Shown here: piece after piece, positions 48,961-60,895 of the stretch
How positions within the stretch are numbered: position 1 is the first letter of the stretch
Layout: each line of letters starts with the position of its first letter
Assembly: GCF_000247815.1 (NCBI RefSeq)
Contig: NC_021674.1
Span: forward strand, 82,072,935 to 82,136,934
Direction of reading: 5' to 3'
DNA: 64,000 nucleotides
Source of the DNA: Ficedula albicollis
Taxonomy: Eukaryota; Chordata; Aves; Passeriformes; Muscicapidae
Translations under genes and position numbers: made by a program
Notes under the pieces: model-generated
Database searches by the model: none
The model's input: only the letters and a program-made list of their open reading frames with translations
What the model was told of the DNA's origin: nothing

Positions 48961-50896
48961 CCTCTCAGGTCCCTCTGGTGCAGAATTTTCCCATGCTGGT
49001 GCTCTGTGTAGTTGGGATAAAGGAAGCTGTGAGGTACCTATTTACAGAAATACAACCATCCAGGGGACTTTCTTGGGATAAACTGAGGAAAGAAGGGGCT
49101 TGGGGCATTCTTGAAGGTAGGTGGTAGGTGTAATGGGGAGTTAAGATTCCCTCTGAGGGTGAAAAATTGACCATTTTTAACAGACTGAAGAAAATATTTG
49201 TTGCTAAAAGGTTGTTTATTGTAGCAATGAGTGTAAAAGAAGGTAAGTGTTTCATGAGGCATTCCCCTAGAACTTTGCCCTCAATATTTGGTACCTGAAA
49301 CTAGTAAGTTGCTGTCTTGTTTTATTGTTCTGGCTGGCACTGCCCTGTGAATAACACTCAAGAATCTGACTGTACACCATCAAAGTCTGCCTTGACCCAT
49401 TCTCCTCACAGTCATGAGGTTGACTGTCAAATTAGCTGGGATTTGGATGAAACCTGCTGAGAGGAGTGTAACATTCCAGCTTTATTCAACCTAGAGCTGT
49501 GAGAAATATTCACCACAAAACCTAAAACTTTTCAAGGGAGCTTATGTGGAATATCAAATGCAGGGAGGGATTAGCTATTGGGTCAGATTCATGTAAAACT
49601 CTACTTTTGACATACTTTTGACCTGAAACCTGACAATGCTCAGATATTTTGACTGAAGTTACTTTGAGGCTACAAAGCCAAAAGTTAAAGAAAAACTCAG
49701 AAACTGCAAAGGTGGCATGAAGGGCTCAAACTTAATCCCAAATTTGCTTCAGATTTCATGTTAGATTGAGCTAGGTGCTGCTTAACCTTTCTGCTTCCAA
49801 GTAAACAATAGGTATATTATTAAGGCATTGCAATCTGTTGCAAACACAAACACGGACTAGAATATTGTGAGGCTTGAAAATAATCAAATCATTTTATATT
49901 CTCAGGAAAAAAGCCATGAGGATAGGAGTGTTACTGCTGACTTCCCCAAAGATTTGCTCCAGGGCATGGTTTAGAATCCCAGCTGAGATGGAGCTTTGTT
50001 GGATATTTAATCTGAGTTGTTAATTGCTTGGTGTTGCCTTAGCACTGTCCAGCCATCTCAACCTTTGATGATGAGCAGCAACTTGGAAATAATCCTGTGC
50101 AGTGCATTTTTGTCCCCTATTTTAAAAGTACATTCTTTTTTCTCATCTCACATTAGGAATAATTACAAAAAAATCAACACACAGTAACAAGTAGGAATAT
50201 CAGCAGGATTTACTTAGTTATTTGGCCCAGACTGAATTTAGTGGAAAACCTTTATCAGATGGAGAAGAGGCTGTGTTGCATTTGCAGATGAAAATACTTT
50301 TGGAGAAGAAAGCTTTTCTCCATAGAAGTGTTACTGCAGAGGATCAGGCAAACATTCCCAGCTCTCTGGATAGCCCAGATTCTGGGAGCTGTAGCTCCAA
50401 CAGGCTCTAGGAAAAAAGTCAGTCATGAACATGTACTCATGTGAATTCTCTCACATGAGTAAAAGCAAAGGAACTTTGACATGCCGAATCCTAACCTTTT
50501 TTCAGCAAGGAATTTTCTGCCTGGAGAAAAAGAACATCTTATTCTCTCCCCTGCTGACTCTTGCTGCTTATATTGCCTCCCTAATTGGAAGTTGCAGTAT
50601 AGATGTGCAAAAAAGGATATGCTTTGAGCATACCTCAAGGGTGAGCTGTCTAACCAAGGAAACAATTTCATCCTGTCTGTTGTGAAAAGAGCCTGGCGCT
50701 ACAGAACACCTATTTCATTGCTCAGCAGGGCAAAATACAGCAAGGAGAAAAGATTCTGAATGCTGAAACTGCAATACATTAATATTCATAGTTTCTCTGT
50801 GCAGCATTTTGTAGTCTGGTAAGGAAATATTTGCCTTTAAATTGGATAGCTGAAGTTACAGCATTCTGTTTTTGTCACTGCTTCAGATAGGACTGT
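48961..50896. other. Non-coding stretch, no gene seen
   Basis: Unique DNA. The 82- and 86-codon frames at 50423-50685 overlap on opposite strands and have no motif. No transposon recognised. Confidence 0.5.
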
Positions 50897-51021
50897 AATT
50901 GAATCAATGAAGAAAGAAAACATGAAATTCCAGACTAGATCTGTTGCTTGCTGCAGAGCAATTGAATCAATGAAGAAAGAAAACACGACATTCCAGACTA
51001 GATCTGTTGCTTGCTGCAGAG
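50897..51021. repeat. Tandem duplication, 63-bp period
   Basis: AATTGAATCAATGAAGAAAG starts at 50897 and 50960, and both copies run to TTGCTTGCTGCAGAG. Two or three substitutions (CATGAAATT/CACGACATT). Confidence 0.92.
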
Positions 51022-51175
51022 TGGGCTATGTTTTCAAATGGTTTCCATCACACACCTTGCATTCGGGACTCACAGGTCTACAAATGGAATTATCAGCTTT
51101 CAAAGGCAAGACTGGCAGTCTTAGCAGGGCTCTCTGCAGGAGAACAGTGTGGTTTGTCCAAAAACCTACCCACCC
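51022..51175. other. Spacer between tandem duplications
   Basis: Unique sequence of about 150 bp; nothing recognised. Confidence 0.5.
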
Positions 51176-51360
51176 GGGTATAGGTGGCACCTTCAGCATA
51201 AGTGGTGACGTTAAATCATGAATGTCATGGTGCTTCCAGAAGAGCACATCTAAACTAAGAAATTTTATGGGTATAGGTGGCACCTTCAGCATAAGTGGTA
51301 ATGTTAAATCATGAATGTCATGGTGCTCCCAGAAGAGCACATCTAAACTAAGAAATTTTA
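51176..51360. repeat. Tandem duplication, 93-bp period
   Basis: Copies 51176-51268 and 51269-51360 begin GGGTATAGGTGGCACC and end AACTAAGAAATTTTA. Few differences (GTGACGTT/GTAATGTT, CTTCCAG/CTCCCAG). Confidence 0.93.
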
Positions 51361-51513
51361 AAGTCTGTCTTGCTGCCAGGAATGCCACAATACTACCACA
51401 AATGGGGCACAGCTTCAATAAGTATGCTGGTCTTCAAAAGTCTGTCTTGCTGCCAGGAACGCCACAATACTACCACAAATGGGGCACAGCTTCAATAAGT
51501 ATGCTGGTCTTCA
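51360..51513. repeat. Tandem duplication, 77-bp period, abutting the previous one
   Basis: Copies 51360-51436 and 51437-51513 begin AAAGTCTGTCTTGCTGCC and end GTATGCTGGTCTTCA. One difference was seen (AATGCC/AACGCC). It starts where the second copy of the 93-bp repeat stops, giving A-A-B-B with no spacer. Confidence 0.93.
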
Positions 51514-54500
51514 TTCAGCAAATTTTAATGTTGGAAACATCCCAGCCTAAGCCAGTATTCAGGTGTTTAAAATTTACCATATGCATATTTATTTTGTAGC
51601 ATTTTGGAGAGGTAGAAGTATAACTGAACAAGATCCAGATGCTCTGTTTTCTTGCTGACATTGTTTGTAAGTTGAAAGCAATATTTGTCATCAAAGACAA
51701 ACAAATGGAGGATGACTCAGTCTCACCCTTGCTCAGAGGGGAAGAATCCAAAGGGAATTGGATTTCCCTGTTTAGACAATCCACACAAAGTGAGGCAAAT
51801 TCACGTTTTTCTGAAGCTGTGAAATGCAATCCTGTTTAAAAACTGTTTTTCTGAGGTATTATTATTTATGTCTGAGGTTTCTAGGTCAAACACTCTTGAA
51901 TTTTCTCTCACAGTGAAAATCTGAAGGAAAGGCTTGATATTATGATTTCTTGAGGAAACACACAATGATTGTAGTTTCATAAATGTTCTTTCTCAGATCA
52001 ATGAAAAGTTCTTTTCAGATAGTGGCAGCACCTCAACCACAACTTTCTATTACTTTAGCCAAGAGCAAAAGATAGGTCCCTCATAAATTCAGTGCAGATA
52101 AAACAACTTTTTTAATAGCCCCCCCTTCCTCCTAATAAAACCACTGATGTAATAATGACAACTTATTTTTCTTAAGTTCTTGGTGTCTTAACTTTCTTAC
52201 AGATACTGAAATATGTGGTAAAACAATATATTGAGCAAAATGAATAAAGAAAAATGGAAGATAGCATTAAATGGTCAGCTGGGTAAATAAATGCAAGTAG
52301 AGATTCAAGTACTGAGCTCCTCAGAATGTCTAAGAAATATCCTTCATTATTTTTCATTAACTCACCTTCCCTCATAGTACAAGCCTTGCTCATTTTGTTG
52401 AATAAATGGATGAACAAAGCTTGATGAATGCTGACAAATTAGCCATAAAGAACCTCATAAGTAGCAAAAGGCCATTAATCCTGCGTAGTTTGAACTTCAC
52501 TTTCAGCATGGTGAGTAGGAGAAATTAGCTGCAATTAATATCACAGATCTTCTGATCACTGTCAAATAGCTATTAGAAGGCGAGTATCTCATGACACTGA
52601 AACATCACCTTTCCTAAGATATGTCAGCACTGAGCCTCTTCTGTGTTAATCATTGATTTTCCCTGAGCAGGGGAAGACGTGTCACTGCTAATTCTCAGAA
52701 CAAGATTTGCCATGGGGTTTCACCAGGAGGGAAAAAGAGCTGAATTGAGGAACTAAATACTGAAGGGATTAAAATAAATGTGGGGATGATCCTCATGAAC
52801 TTGTGGCCAGCAAGGGAGAGTGAAGGAGGGAAATGCTTTAAAATAAAACTTTTGAGTCACATTTTCTGAACTGCACAGCTGCACACAGTTTGTAGAAGGA
52901 TGATATTTTACTGCAGAAAACTCCAGTGTGAAACAAGTCTGGATCAGGGCGCTGGCATGATGAGCACAGTGCCCATTTCAGTCATGTGGAACCTCATGTG
53001 GGTTCCTATTTTCAGTGAAAAGTTGGGTTGGATACTTTCATCATAAGCAGCACATAGGGGTGTTCAAAGAAGAGTTAAGTACTGCAATATTCAAGCTGAA
53101 TCTAAGAAAACATGCTTCAGTTAAATAACATATTTGAAATATATTGGACTCTTATTTGTGATTTTCCTCAGGGCAGTATAAGTGTAATAACAAAACAGAT
53201 GAGGCTGAATGCTTGATTTAAAAAGTTTGGGCCTTCAAGGGCTGATTTACTGTCCAGTGAGGCTGGTCTTCCCAGGCACAGCAGCTCCCAGATTTGGAAT
53301 GCTGAGGAAGGAGCCTTGGAGTGCAAAGCAGTCCAACTGCGGCCGAACATAAGGTCACAACCAGGAACATATGAGATGAATAAATCTTTATTGGGCAGGA
53401 CTGCAAAACATTAGGTAATGGGGCCAGTGACAAAAAAAGAACTTTGTCTGAATCATACTCCAAAATGTGCACAAGAACAGTTCAGGCCTCTAGCAAGGGG
53501 CAAAACTCATGTTTCTGCTGCTGATAGGAAAAACAAAAGAAAAACCAAGCAAGGGTTTTCTTCTGCTTGTGTAAGTGCATTGAACACATCTGCAGCATTT
53601 CAGTTCACAGGAGCTCATGATATTTTCTGTAGTTCAGACTGGATGCAAGTGCTAACACAATCCTTTGTACTCCTTTTCCAGCTTCCACCACCCTATCTCT
53701 CTTCTGCCGCCTTCTCACCTTCTTTCTCACCTACTGATGAAAAAATCAACTGAGAAAAAAACCAGAAAAACAAAAACCCCCAACCTAACAATTCTGGGGA
53801 AGTGTTTCAGTGCTTATTTTGCCCTGACTGTGGTTGAAAAATATCCCTTCTCCCCCCGCTATGGAAAATGGAATTCTCAGAACTTTTTGCTCACAACGAA
53901 TGAAACAGTTGTGAATCATGTTGGAATTAATTTTCCTGTTGAATTGGTTTGTGCCCAAGGGAGATGATTACACAGTTTGAGGGGCTTGCAGTCCCATCTA
54001 TTCAGGTCAGATACCCAAGAGCTTGTGGGCTAGAAGTCTGTGTTCCTTCTGGAATTCATTACTTGAAACACATACCGTGAGCTATTTCCTCAGAAAATGG
54101 ACCTGCCTTCTGTAAGGGAGGAGAGCTGCTCAGAAGAGGTGGGGAGACTTTGAAGAGAAGGCAAGGATGTCAGAAGGAATCGCTCCTGCAAAGGGGATTC
54201 AGACCTTAGGTCCCCAGTAGATCTGTTTTAATGATCTGTGTTGTGACTGCTGCTCTGCCCAGGGAAGAGACTCACCCAGAAAAGCTGCAACTGTAGCTAC
54301 GGTATGGCAAGTATTGAACAGGTTTCACATGCTACAAACCAAGAAAATTATTTTAGTGCACACAAAATTTATGGGATTCAACACTGGCTGATGGGATGGA
54401 TACCCCTGGGTGGGGATTGCTGTCTTCCACTTAGTTGTGAAACGTGAATGACATTTAATAGAAAGAACTCTGACTGTGAAAATGTTTGTGTGCCCAGAAG

Positions 54501-56360
54501 TAAATTTAGTACTATAGACCAGCAATTCAGGATGTCTGAATGGCATTAATCATTGGAAATTTGGGTGTTGAGGAAAGGATTTTGTACTGTTAATATATTA
54601 ATCCTAGACAATAATATATGAGCTCATGTACATAACCTGAAAACTGAGATTTCATTGCAATCTGTTCTATTTTACTATTCATTATTGCCATATAAACTAC
54701 TGTGTTTGGATTAAACTGAAGTTCCCACTTAGTCTAATATGATTTGTACACTTTTATTCAGGCAGCCTCACTTTTATTTTTCTTTAACAAATTATTGCAA
54801 TATGACCACATACACATCTGAACTTAATGTAGACTTTAACCTAAAGTAGGCCAAGGACTATCTAGATGATCTGGGGAAAATCCTTCAGGGCAGAAAAAGG
54901 GAGACTCACATGTATCAGGCTGGTGCTATAGATGCTGCTTTTGAAATGATGGAATACAATGAAATCCTTGTCTCTAACTGAATGCCTGAGCTCTTCTCCA
55001 CCACTAACATTTTGTCCTCTATTCCTTGTATGGTTAATTATCCATTTGGACAGCTTCTGTAGCTTCCCTGCACAATACTTTTAGTCCCTGGAATATTTTA
55101 TTTTAGCTTTGCCAAGTTTAACTCAGCTTTCTGTGAAGTTAGCTGTAGTTCAAGGAACAATCATGCATGTGTGTGTGATATGTCTCTTTTCTGTGCAAGA
55201 TGACCTTGAATACCTTCACTGGCAATATTCCTGGGAAGAAGCAGCAAGTTCATGTCATGCAGCAACACATTAGTTAGTGGATGCATCCTGCTTTCTGTGC
55301 ACATTGGATGGATGTGCAGTGCTCTCCTCTGGCATGTAGTTTGCACATTAAAATCTCTTGGGATTAAGATAGTGAACTCCTTCTCAGGAGGAAGGGACAT
55401 GCAAGAGAGATGCTGGATTTCGTAGCCTGCTCAATGCATTGTTTAAGCTGGAATCTGGAAGACAAACCTTTTATTTCCAGGCATGAGAAATGAGTTCATA
55501 AAAGGCTCTGAAGGCTTCCAGGGCAGGCTGGAGGAATGGGTGAGAGAGCTGTCTGCCTCCTGGCATGATGCAGTGCATGCAGATGAGAACAAGGGAAAGA
55601 CAAACTTATGGCAAAGAGCCTGCTTTCCTACTAGGTACTTCCACTGAATTCTGTTCTGTGGATCACTACAGATACAAGAAACAGGTACATACAGACACTG
55701 GATGTCTCTCAGTCATAGCCCAGATTCCCTCACTACAGGCAAAACACCCCAAATTTTAATATTCAGGGGATATTAAACAGATTCTGCAACACTTTAAGTG
55801 AAAACTTTAATTAAAGGCTGAAAGCTAAGCCCATCATCAATCAATGCACCATCTCCTTTGGATAGCTAATACCACAATGGGCAGGACAACACATCATCTG
55901 TACAGGGACTGGGAGGCTCAGCAAACTTACCAGCAAACCCCTAAAGGAGACAACAGAATTCCCCCCAGTAATGAACTGCTAAGGTGTGAACAGAGAGATC
56001 AGATTAAAACCAAAATAAAACAAATTATCCTGTGTTGACAACAATTTAAATACTTCTATTCATGTTTTACCCCAGTGTGTTGCATCAGTAAAAGGTGAAT
56101 GCAAGCTAGGGATTTAGGAGTGCAGAGGTAGAGATTTTTTTTTTAAACTGGTTTGGAAAGTTTAAAAAACTAACTCTATTTTCTACTTAAATAAGCCTGT
56201 TTTATTTCTTTATATAAAAATGGTTCCCCTGCATTTATGGCAAAGCAAAGAATTACTCAACTGCAAAAATCCTAACAAAAAGCAGCCAGTGTATTCAATT
56301 TCCATCCTTGTTTTAGAATTAAGAACAACTCTGCATTCCTATCTCCAGGCAATGTGACAT
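51514..56360. other. Non-coding stretch, no gene seen
   Basis: Nearly 5 kb of unique DNA. One patch at about 53225-53475 could be a degraded minus-strand LTR: a poly-A-signal-like AATAAA on the minus strand near 53390 beside GC-richer sequence. I cannot name a family. The 100-111-codon frames at 53418-53967 show no motif. Confidence 0.5.
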
Positions 56361-56769
56361 GAATCACAGAATGGTTAGAGTTGGAAGCAACCTCTGGAGA
56401 TCTTCCAGTCCCACTCCCCTCCAAGGCAGGGTCACCTAGAACATGTTACATAGAACCTGTCCAGGTGGGTTTAGAATTCTCCAGAGTGGGAGATCCATGA
56501 CCTCCCTGGGCAGCCTGTTCCAGTGCTCTGACACCCTCAATGTAAAGAAATTTGTCCTCATGTTGAGGTGGAACTGTTTGTGTTTTATTTTATGGCCATT
56601 TTATTTATGGCCATCCTCATCTTGTCACTGGGCACCATTGAAAAGAATCTGGCACCATCCTCCTGGCACCCACCTTTGAGATGTTTGCATGTTTTGATGA
56701 GATCACCTCTCAATCTTCTCTTCTCTAGAATAAACAGGCCCGGCTCCTGTTGTCTCTCCTCATAAGAAA
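56361..56769 (-). mobile_element. CR1 LINE 3' portion, minus strand
   Basis: Begins with the antisense CR1 3' end 'gaatcacagaatggttagagttggaag' and proceeds through 'gggcagcctgttccagtgctctgacaccctc', 'gagatcacctctcaatcttctcttctctagaataaacaggcccggctcctg' and 'tctctcctcataag'. This is the standard order for an antisense CR1 tail. Part of it (from 56553) is copied again at 57096-57312 by a later local duplication, so two CR1-like frames here are one insertion, not two. Confidence 0.92.
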
Positions 56770-57596
56770 AGGGTACTCGTCCTCATGAAGACACATGATC
56801 CATTTCTCCTTCCACCTTCCCTAAGGCCTGATTTGCTTTGTGGGAAATTCAGACTCATATTCAGTTTGGGAGAAAATTTAAAGATGAAAATTGATACGTG
56901 CAGCTGTATCTTCTACATTGTAAGGTAGATGAGGGGAAAGAATAGAGAGCTAATGTGCTGTGCTCTGGGTGTTCACATCCTTGCTTTTTTTTCTAGGGAC
57001 TAATAAAATTGTTAATGACCTCCTAGGTTCTGCTTTTTGAAATTTACCTATCCTCATGAAGATACATGATCCATTTCTCCTTCCACCTTCCCTAATGTCC
57101 TCATGTTGAGGTGGAACTGTTTGTGTTTTATTTTATGGCCATTTTATTTATGGCCATCCTCATCTTGTCACTGGGCACCATTGAAAAGAATCTGGCACCA
57201 TCCTCCTGGCACCCACCTTTGAGATGTTTGCATGTTTTGATGAGATCACCTCTCAATCTTCTCTTCTCTAGAATAAACAGGCCCAGCTCCTGTTGTCTCT
57301 CCTCATAAGAAAAGGGTACTCGTCCTCATGAAGACACATGATCCATTTCTCCTTCCACCTTCCCTAAGGCCTGATTTGCTTTGTGGGAAATTCAGACTCA
57401 TATTCAGTTTGGGAGAAAATTTAAAGATGAAAATTGATACGTGCAGCTGTATCTTCTACATTGTAAGGTAGATGAGGGGAAAGAATAGAGAGCTAATGTG
57501 CTGTGCTCTGGGTGTTCACATCCTTGCTTTTTTTTCTAGGGACTAATAAAATTGTTAATGACCTCCTAGGTTCTGCTTTTTGAAATTTACCTATAT
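56553..57596. repeat. Two-step tandem duplication, 543-bp offset
   Basis: 56553-57053 is repeated as 57096-57596, with one difference noted (CCCGGCTCC/CCCAGCTCC). Between the copies, 57054-57095 is itself a near copy of about 56780-56823 (CCTCATGAAGACACATGATC region, with C to T in one place). The path is: read to 57053, jump back to 56780 for about 42 bp, jump back to 56553, then read through. Confidence 0.94.
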
Positions 57597-58197
57597 TCCT
57601 GAGCTTGCTCATTTTATTCTACTTGACAAAAGCATCTGCTGTATCATTTCAGTTGTTAGGCTAAAATCTCTAGAACAGGAGGGCAGAAGACTGACTAGGA
57701 TTTGCACCTTTGCATCTTGGTGATGTAATAAAGGCAAAATCTCTGTTTATTTCTGTCACAGGTATATGTCATCTGTAAAATGTTCAGATTGTTTCTGTGT
57801 CATGGGATAGTTCCTCTTTGAGACAATCTGATCTTCATAAAGCATGTTTAAGAGAGACTGCACATTAAAATCTCCTCCCCCAGGGATTTGTTCTCTGCAA
57901 TGCTGCTCTCAGCTGCCTCAGTTTTGTTGGTGCAGCTGTATTTAGGGTCTGGGCAGAAATGGCTTGGAGATGGAAGGAATGGCTAATGAAATGGAAGGCA
58001 TTTAGGATAGGAATGAGTGGCTGTAGGGAATCTACTGGAAGTGGAACTAGTAATAGAAATGCTTATGGACACTGGCATTTGTTTTGTTGAACATGACCCT
58101 TATTAATTTGAATCCTTCTAGCCAGGTTAGGAAACTTACAGATCTGTGGAATATAGATATTTAGGTGGTGGGAAGGAAATGATTTTGGCACCTTGGC
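57597..58197. other. Non-coding stretch, no gene seen
   Basis: Unique DNA; nothing recognised. Confidence 0.5.
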
Positions 58198-58335
58198 TCT
58201 GCAATGTTCATGATATTTGACAGTCAATGCATCTGTGAATGAAAGGTTTCTGAGAAAGCCATACATTCTGCAATGTTCCTGATATTTGACATTCAATGCA
58301 TTTGTGAATGAAAGGTTTCTGAGAAAGCCATACAG
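58198..58335. repeat. Tandem duplication, 69-bp period
   Basis: TCTGCAATGTTC starts at 58198 and 58267, and both copies run to CTGAGAAAGCCATACA. Several substitutions (CATGATA/CCTGATA, CAGTCAATGCATC/CATTCAATGCATT) make this one of the more diverged pairs. Confidence 0.92.
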
Positions 58336-60600
58336 CACCCCTGTGAAGAGGAAGTTAAAGCATCTGCTGGTAGAGGTCAGCATTGGCCCTGGTATGTTGG
58401 GCACTATCAGCTAGATGTTGGCTTTAGTCCTGTTGCAAATATTACCTGTGGAAACGGAGTCTGAATGATGCAGTGTAAACTGGTCCTAGCAAGCCTTAAT
58501 CTGGATGATCCTACATGTTTTCAGTCAGTTTACTAGACTGTCAGACACAAAATTATTACGTTTAACGATAATGCTCCCTTGAACTGCAAGGCTCTATAAT
58601 ATTCTCATCTGCCAATGTTTTAATTACAGGGTCACATTCACTAAGGGAAACTAAAATTAGAAGTGGATGAATGGATTTTGATATGAAGGGGAAGATTTGC
58701 TTTCTTTTTTTTTTAATTTTGCTTTTTCCTTTTCCCAAGGAAATTACATTCTTGGGAGAACTGCAAAACCAGAAAGACCAAAATATCCTCTACTGGGCCA
58801 TAGGGCGGAGAAGGCTTTGCAAACTAAAGGCCAGATACAAAGAGATGTCTATTTATAAGTAAGTGACAAAACATAACAATAAAATAGAGAAAAGGATGAT
58901 GTACAAGTGGAGAAGTGATTTGGGAGAGAGGCGAGGAGAGAAAGAAAACTGTGATTTGTAGTTCTGTCAGTGATGAGTGAATGGATATTTGTGCAAAGTA
59001 GGTCAAGAACAGAATAAAACTGCAGTGGTGGAAGGGTTGGGTGACGCAGTACAGGGAAGGGTCTCTCAGTCTGTGACTGCTGGGATTGAGGGATGGCAGG
59101 GGTTCCATAGAGCAGGGCTGGAAAAGGAAGTCCATCATGCCAGAGACTTCAACTGCTCCTTCTGAGAGCTCTGCCTAAGTGAGCACTGGGCCTCGTTGGG
59201 TTACAGGGTGAGGGCTGTAGCTTCCAAACCCCAGCACATAAAGAACTGTGAGGGAAGAGAGGCCTGAGCAATTGTGAGTAAGATGGGGACTCAACATTGT
59301 TGCAGAGTACACCTCCAAAAGGGGAAGAAGAATGTTCCCTGTGCACAGCTCATAAGTAATCTCTGGTCTCTGTCTTTTTGGCGGATTAATCTTGCAGTAA
59401 TGCTTCATAAATTTTTTTTCTAGATATGAATAGCTGCTCTGAGAAAGGTTACTAGATACTAGAGACAGTATGGTATCATTGACATAAATCACTTATGTAT
59501 ACTGAATTACTATAGATATTCATCAGAAACTGTGTGATTCTGCTGATGACAAAATCAGCTCCCAAGATAGTTTTGCAAAAGCAGTTTTTCTCTGCAGACT
59601 CTTGTTGACTCTGTGCAGCAGCACCAGGAGTCAGTGGGAGTTTTGTGTGTGCGTGTAACGTGAACTTGGATACCATGTTCACAACAAGTTTTGTCACTTG
59701 AAGATGAAAAAGGTTCAAAATATTGCTTTTGTTTGGCATCCCTCAAGTAGGTTAACATAACAGTTTATGCTTACAGTATGCCATGTCCAGACATTGGATA
59801 CCTCACTGAGTTTAAATGAAGAGAGAGGCATGAATCCAATCCCTGGAGCTATCCTGCCCCCAGACTGAAGGAAACTGAGCTTCTGCAGAGTATTCAGCCT
59901 GAAAATCAACTTGGCATGAGACTCTGGGGTTTGAGGAGTTAACAGCATTGGCCCTTATGCTTAGTATTTCAAACTTAGGCATGCATAGCACTATATGAAA
60001 ACAAATAAGACAAATGTGAGAGAAGCAAATAGTTCATACCCTGGAGAGTTAACATTTTCAGTTTCACAGAACTTTTGAATGATTTTCTGCATAAATCTGA
60101 GTGCTCACTGAAGAGGTAGGCCACAAAGAACCAAATGGAACTAACCACGACCAGAAAAGCATGAAAGAAAAGGTAGATAAAGGTAAAGGTAGATAACTCA
60201 GTTACACTGAAAATCAATTCAAATACCTATGTGTATGTGCAGCTTGATGTTTGGGTTTGTCTACTTTTATAAATTATACGAGACAATGATATTAAGAAAG
60301 CACACCAGAAGAAAGGAAAGTGTGAGAATTGTCTGGTAATCTCAGAAAGTGGTTGGTGGCAGAAAGGTAAAAGGCACAGAGAATTATATTAAGGAAATTT
60401 TAGGGACAATCAAAAGAATACATGAACTGAGAGAAAAAAAAATCATTGCAGTTATATAGGCGTCAAAAGAAAGAGAAGGCCTGTGTTTGGTGGAAGTGGT
60501 AGAAGCCACTTACGACAAAAAAAGTCCATTTGGATACCAGACAGCCACAGCTTGCGACTTATACACACTTGGAAGGAATTCCGAAACTTAACCCAAACAC
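58336..60600. other. Non-coding stretch, no gene seen
   Basis: Unique AT-rich DNA leading up to the CpG island. A TATATA motif near 60453 is about 200 bp left of the dense CpG block. The frames are short and opposite-strand overlapping. Confidence 0.5.
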
Positions 60601-60895
60601 AGTAGCTGTCGTAGGAGATGCACAGCATCACCGGAAAGAGACAGCGAAACTGAAAAGCGAAGGAGCTGCAGCGAGGTTGGGCGCTGGCAGAGCTGTGGCG
60701 GCCGTCCCGCCCGCGGTTTGCTGGAAAGCGGCGCCGCCGGCAGGAGCTCGGGCGACCGCCACCGACCCGCCGCGCGCCCCACGGGATCCTCACCCACGTG
60801 CGGTGGGCAGCCTGCACAGATCGGGGGGCCTGCAGCTCTACCTCCAACTCTTCTCAGCAAATCCGGGCGGACAAATGTCTCCCAGTTACGGTTAG
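60601..60895. promoter_or_regulatory. CpG island, candidate promoter
   Basis: I count 30 CpG dinucleotides in this 295-bp interval, 20 of them between 60672 and 60783, in a window where CpG is otherwise scarce. It contains CGGCGCCGCCGG-type sequence, GC-box-like CCCGCCC, and a CACGTG E-box at 60796-60801. Dense CpG islands in vertebrates usually mark promoters. The direction is not clear: on the minus strand TGG|GTGAGG (GT at 60793-60792) would be a good splice donor, whereas on the plus strand I found no good donor. Frames of 108-131 codons cross it on both strands, as expected in GC-rich DNA, and none resembles a known protein. The right-hand part from 60788 is included in a 1,187-bp duplication. 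Confidence 0.7.

Noticed and set aside
51026..51418. 130-codon minus-strand frame with an internal repeat
   Set aside because: The repeat is the 93-bp tandem duplication (31 codons), which keeps the frame by chance.
50897..51513. Cluster of repeats resembling a CRISPR array
   Set aside because: The copies are adjacent, of different lengths and lack regular unique spacers; the sequence is vertebrate.
56568..57308. Two nearly identical 65-codon frames suggesting a small gene family
   Set aside because: Both are antisense CR1 sequence copied by the 543-bp duplication.
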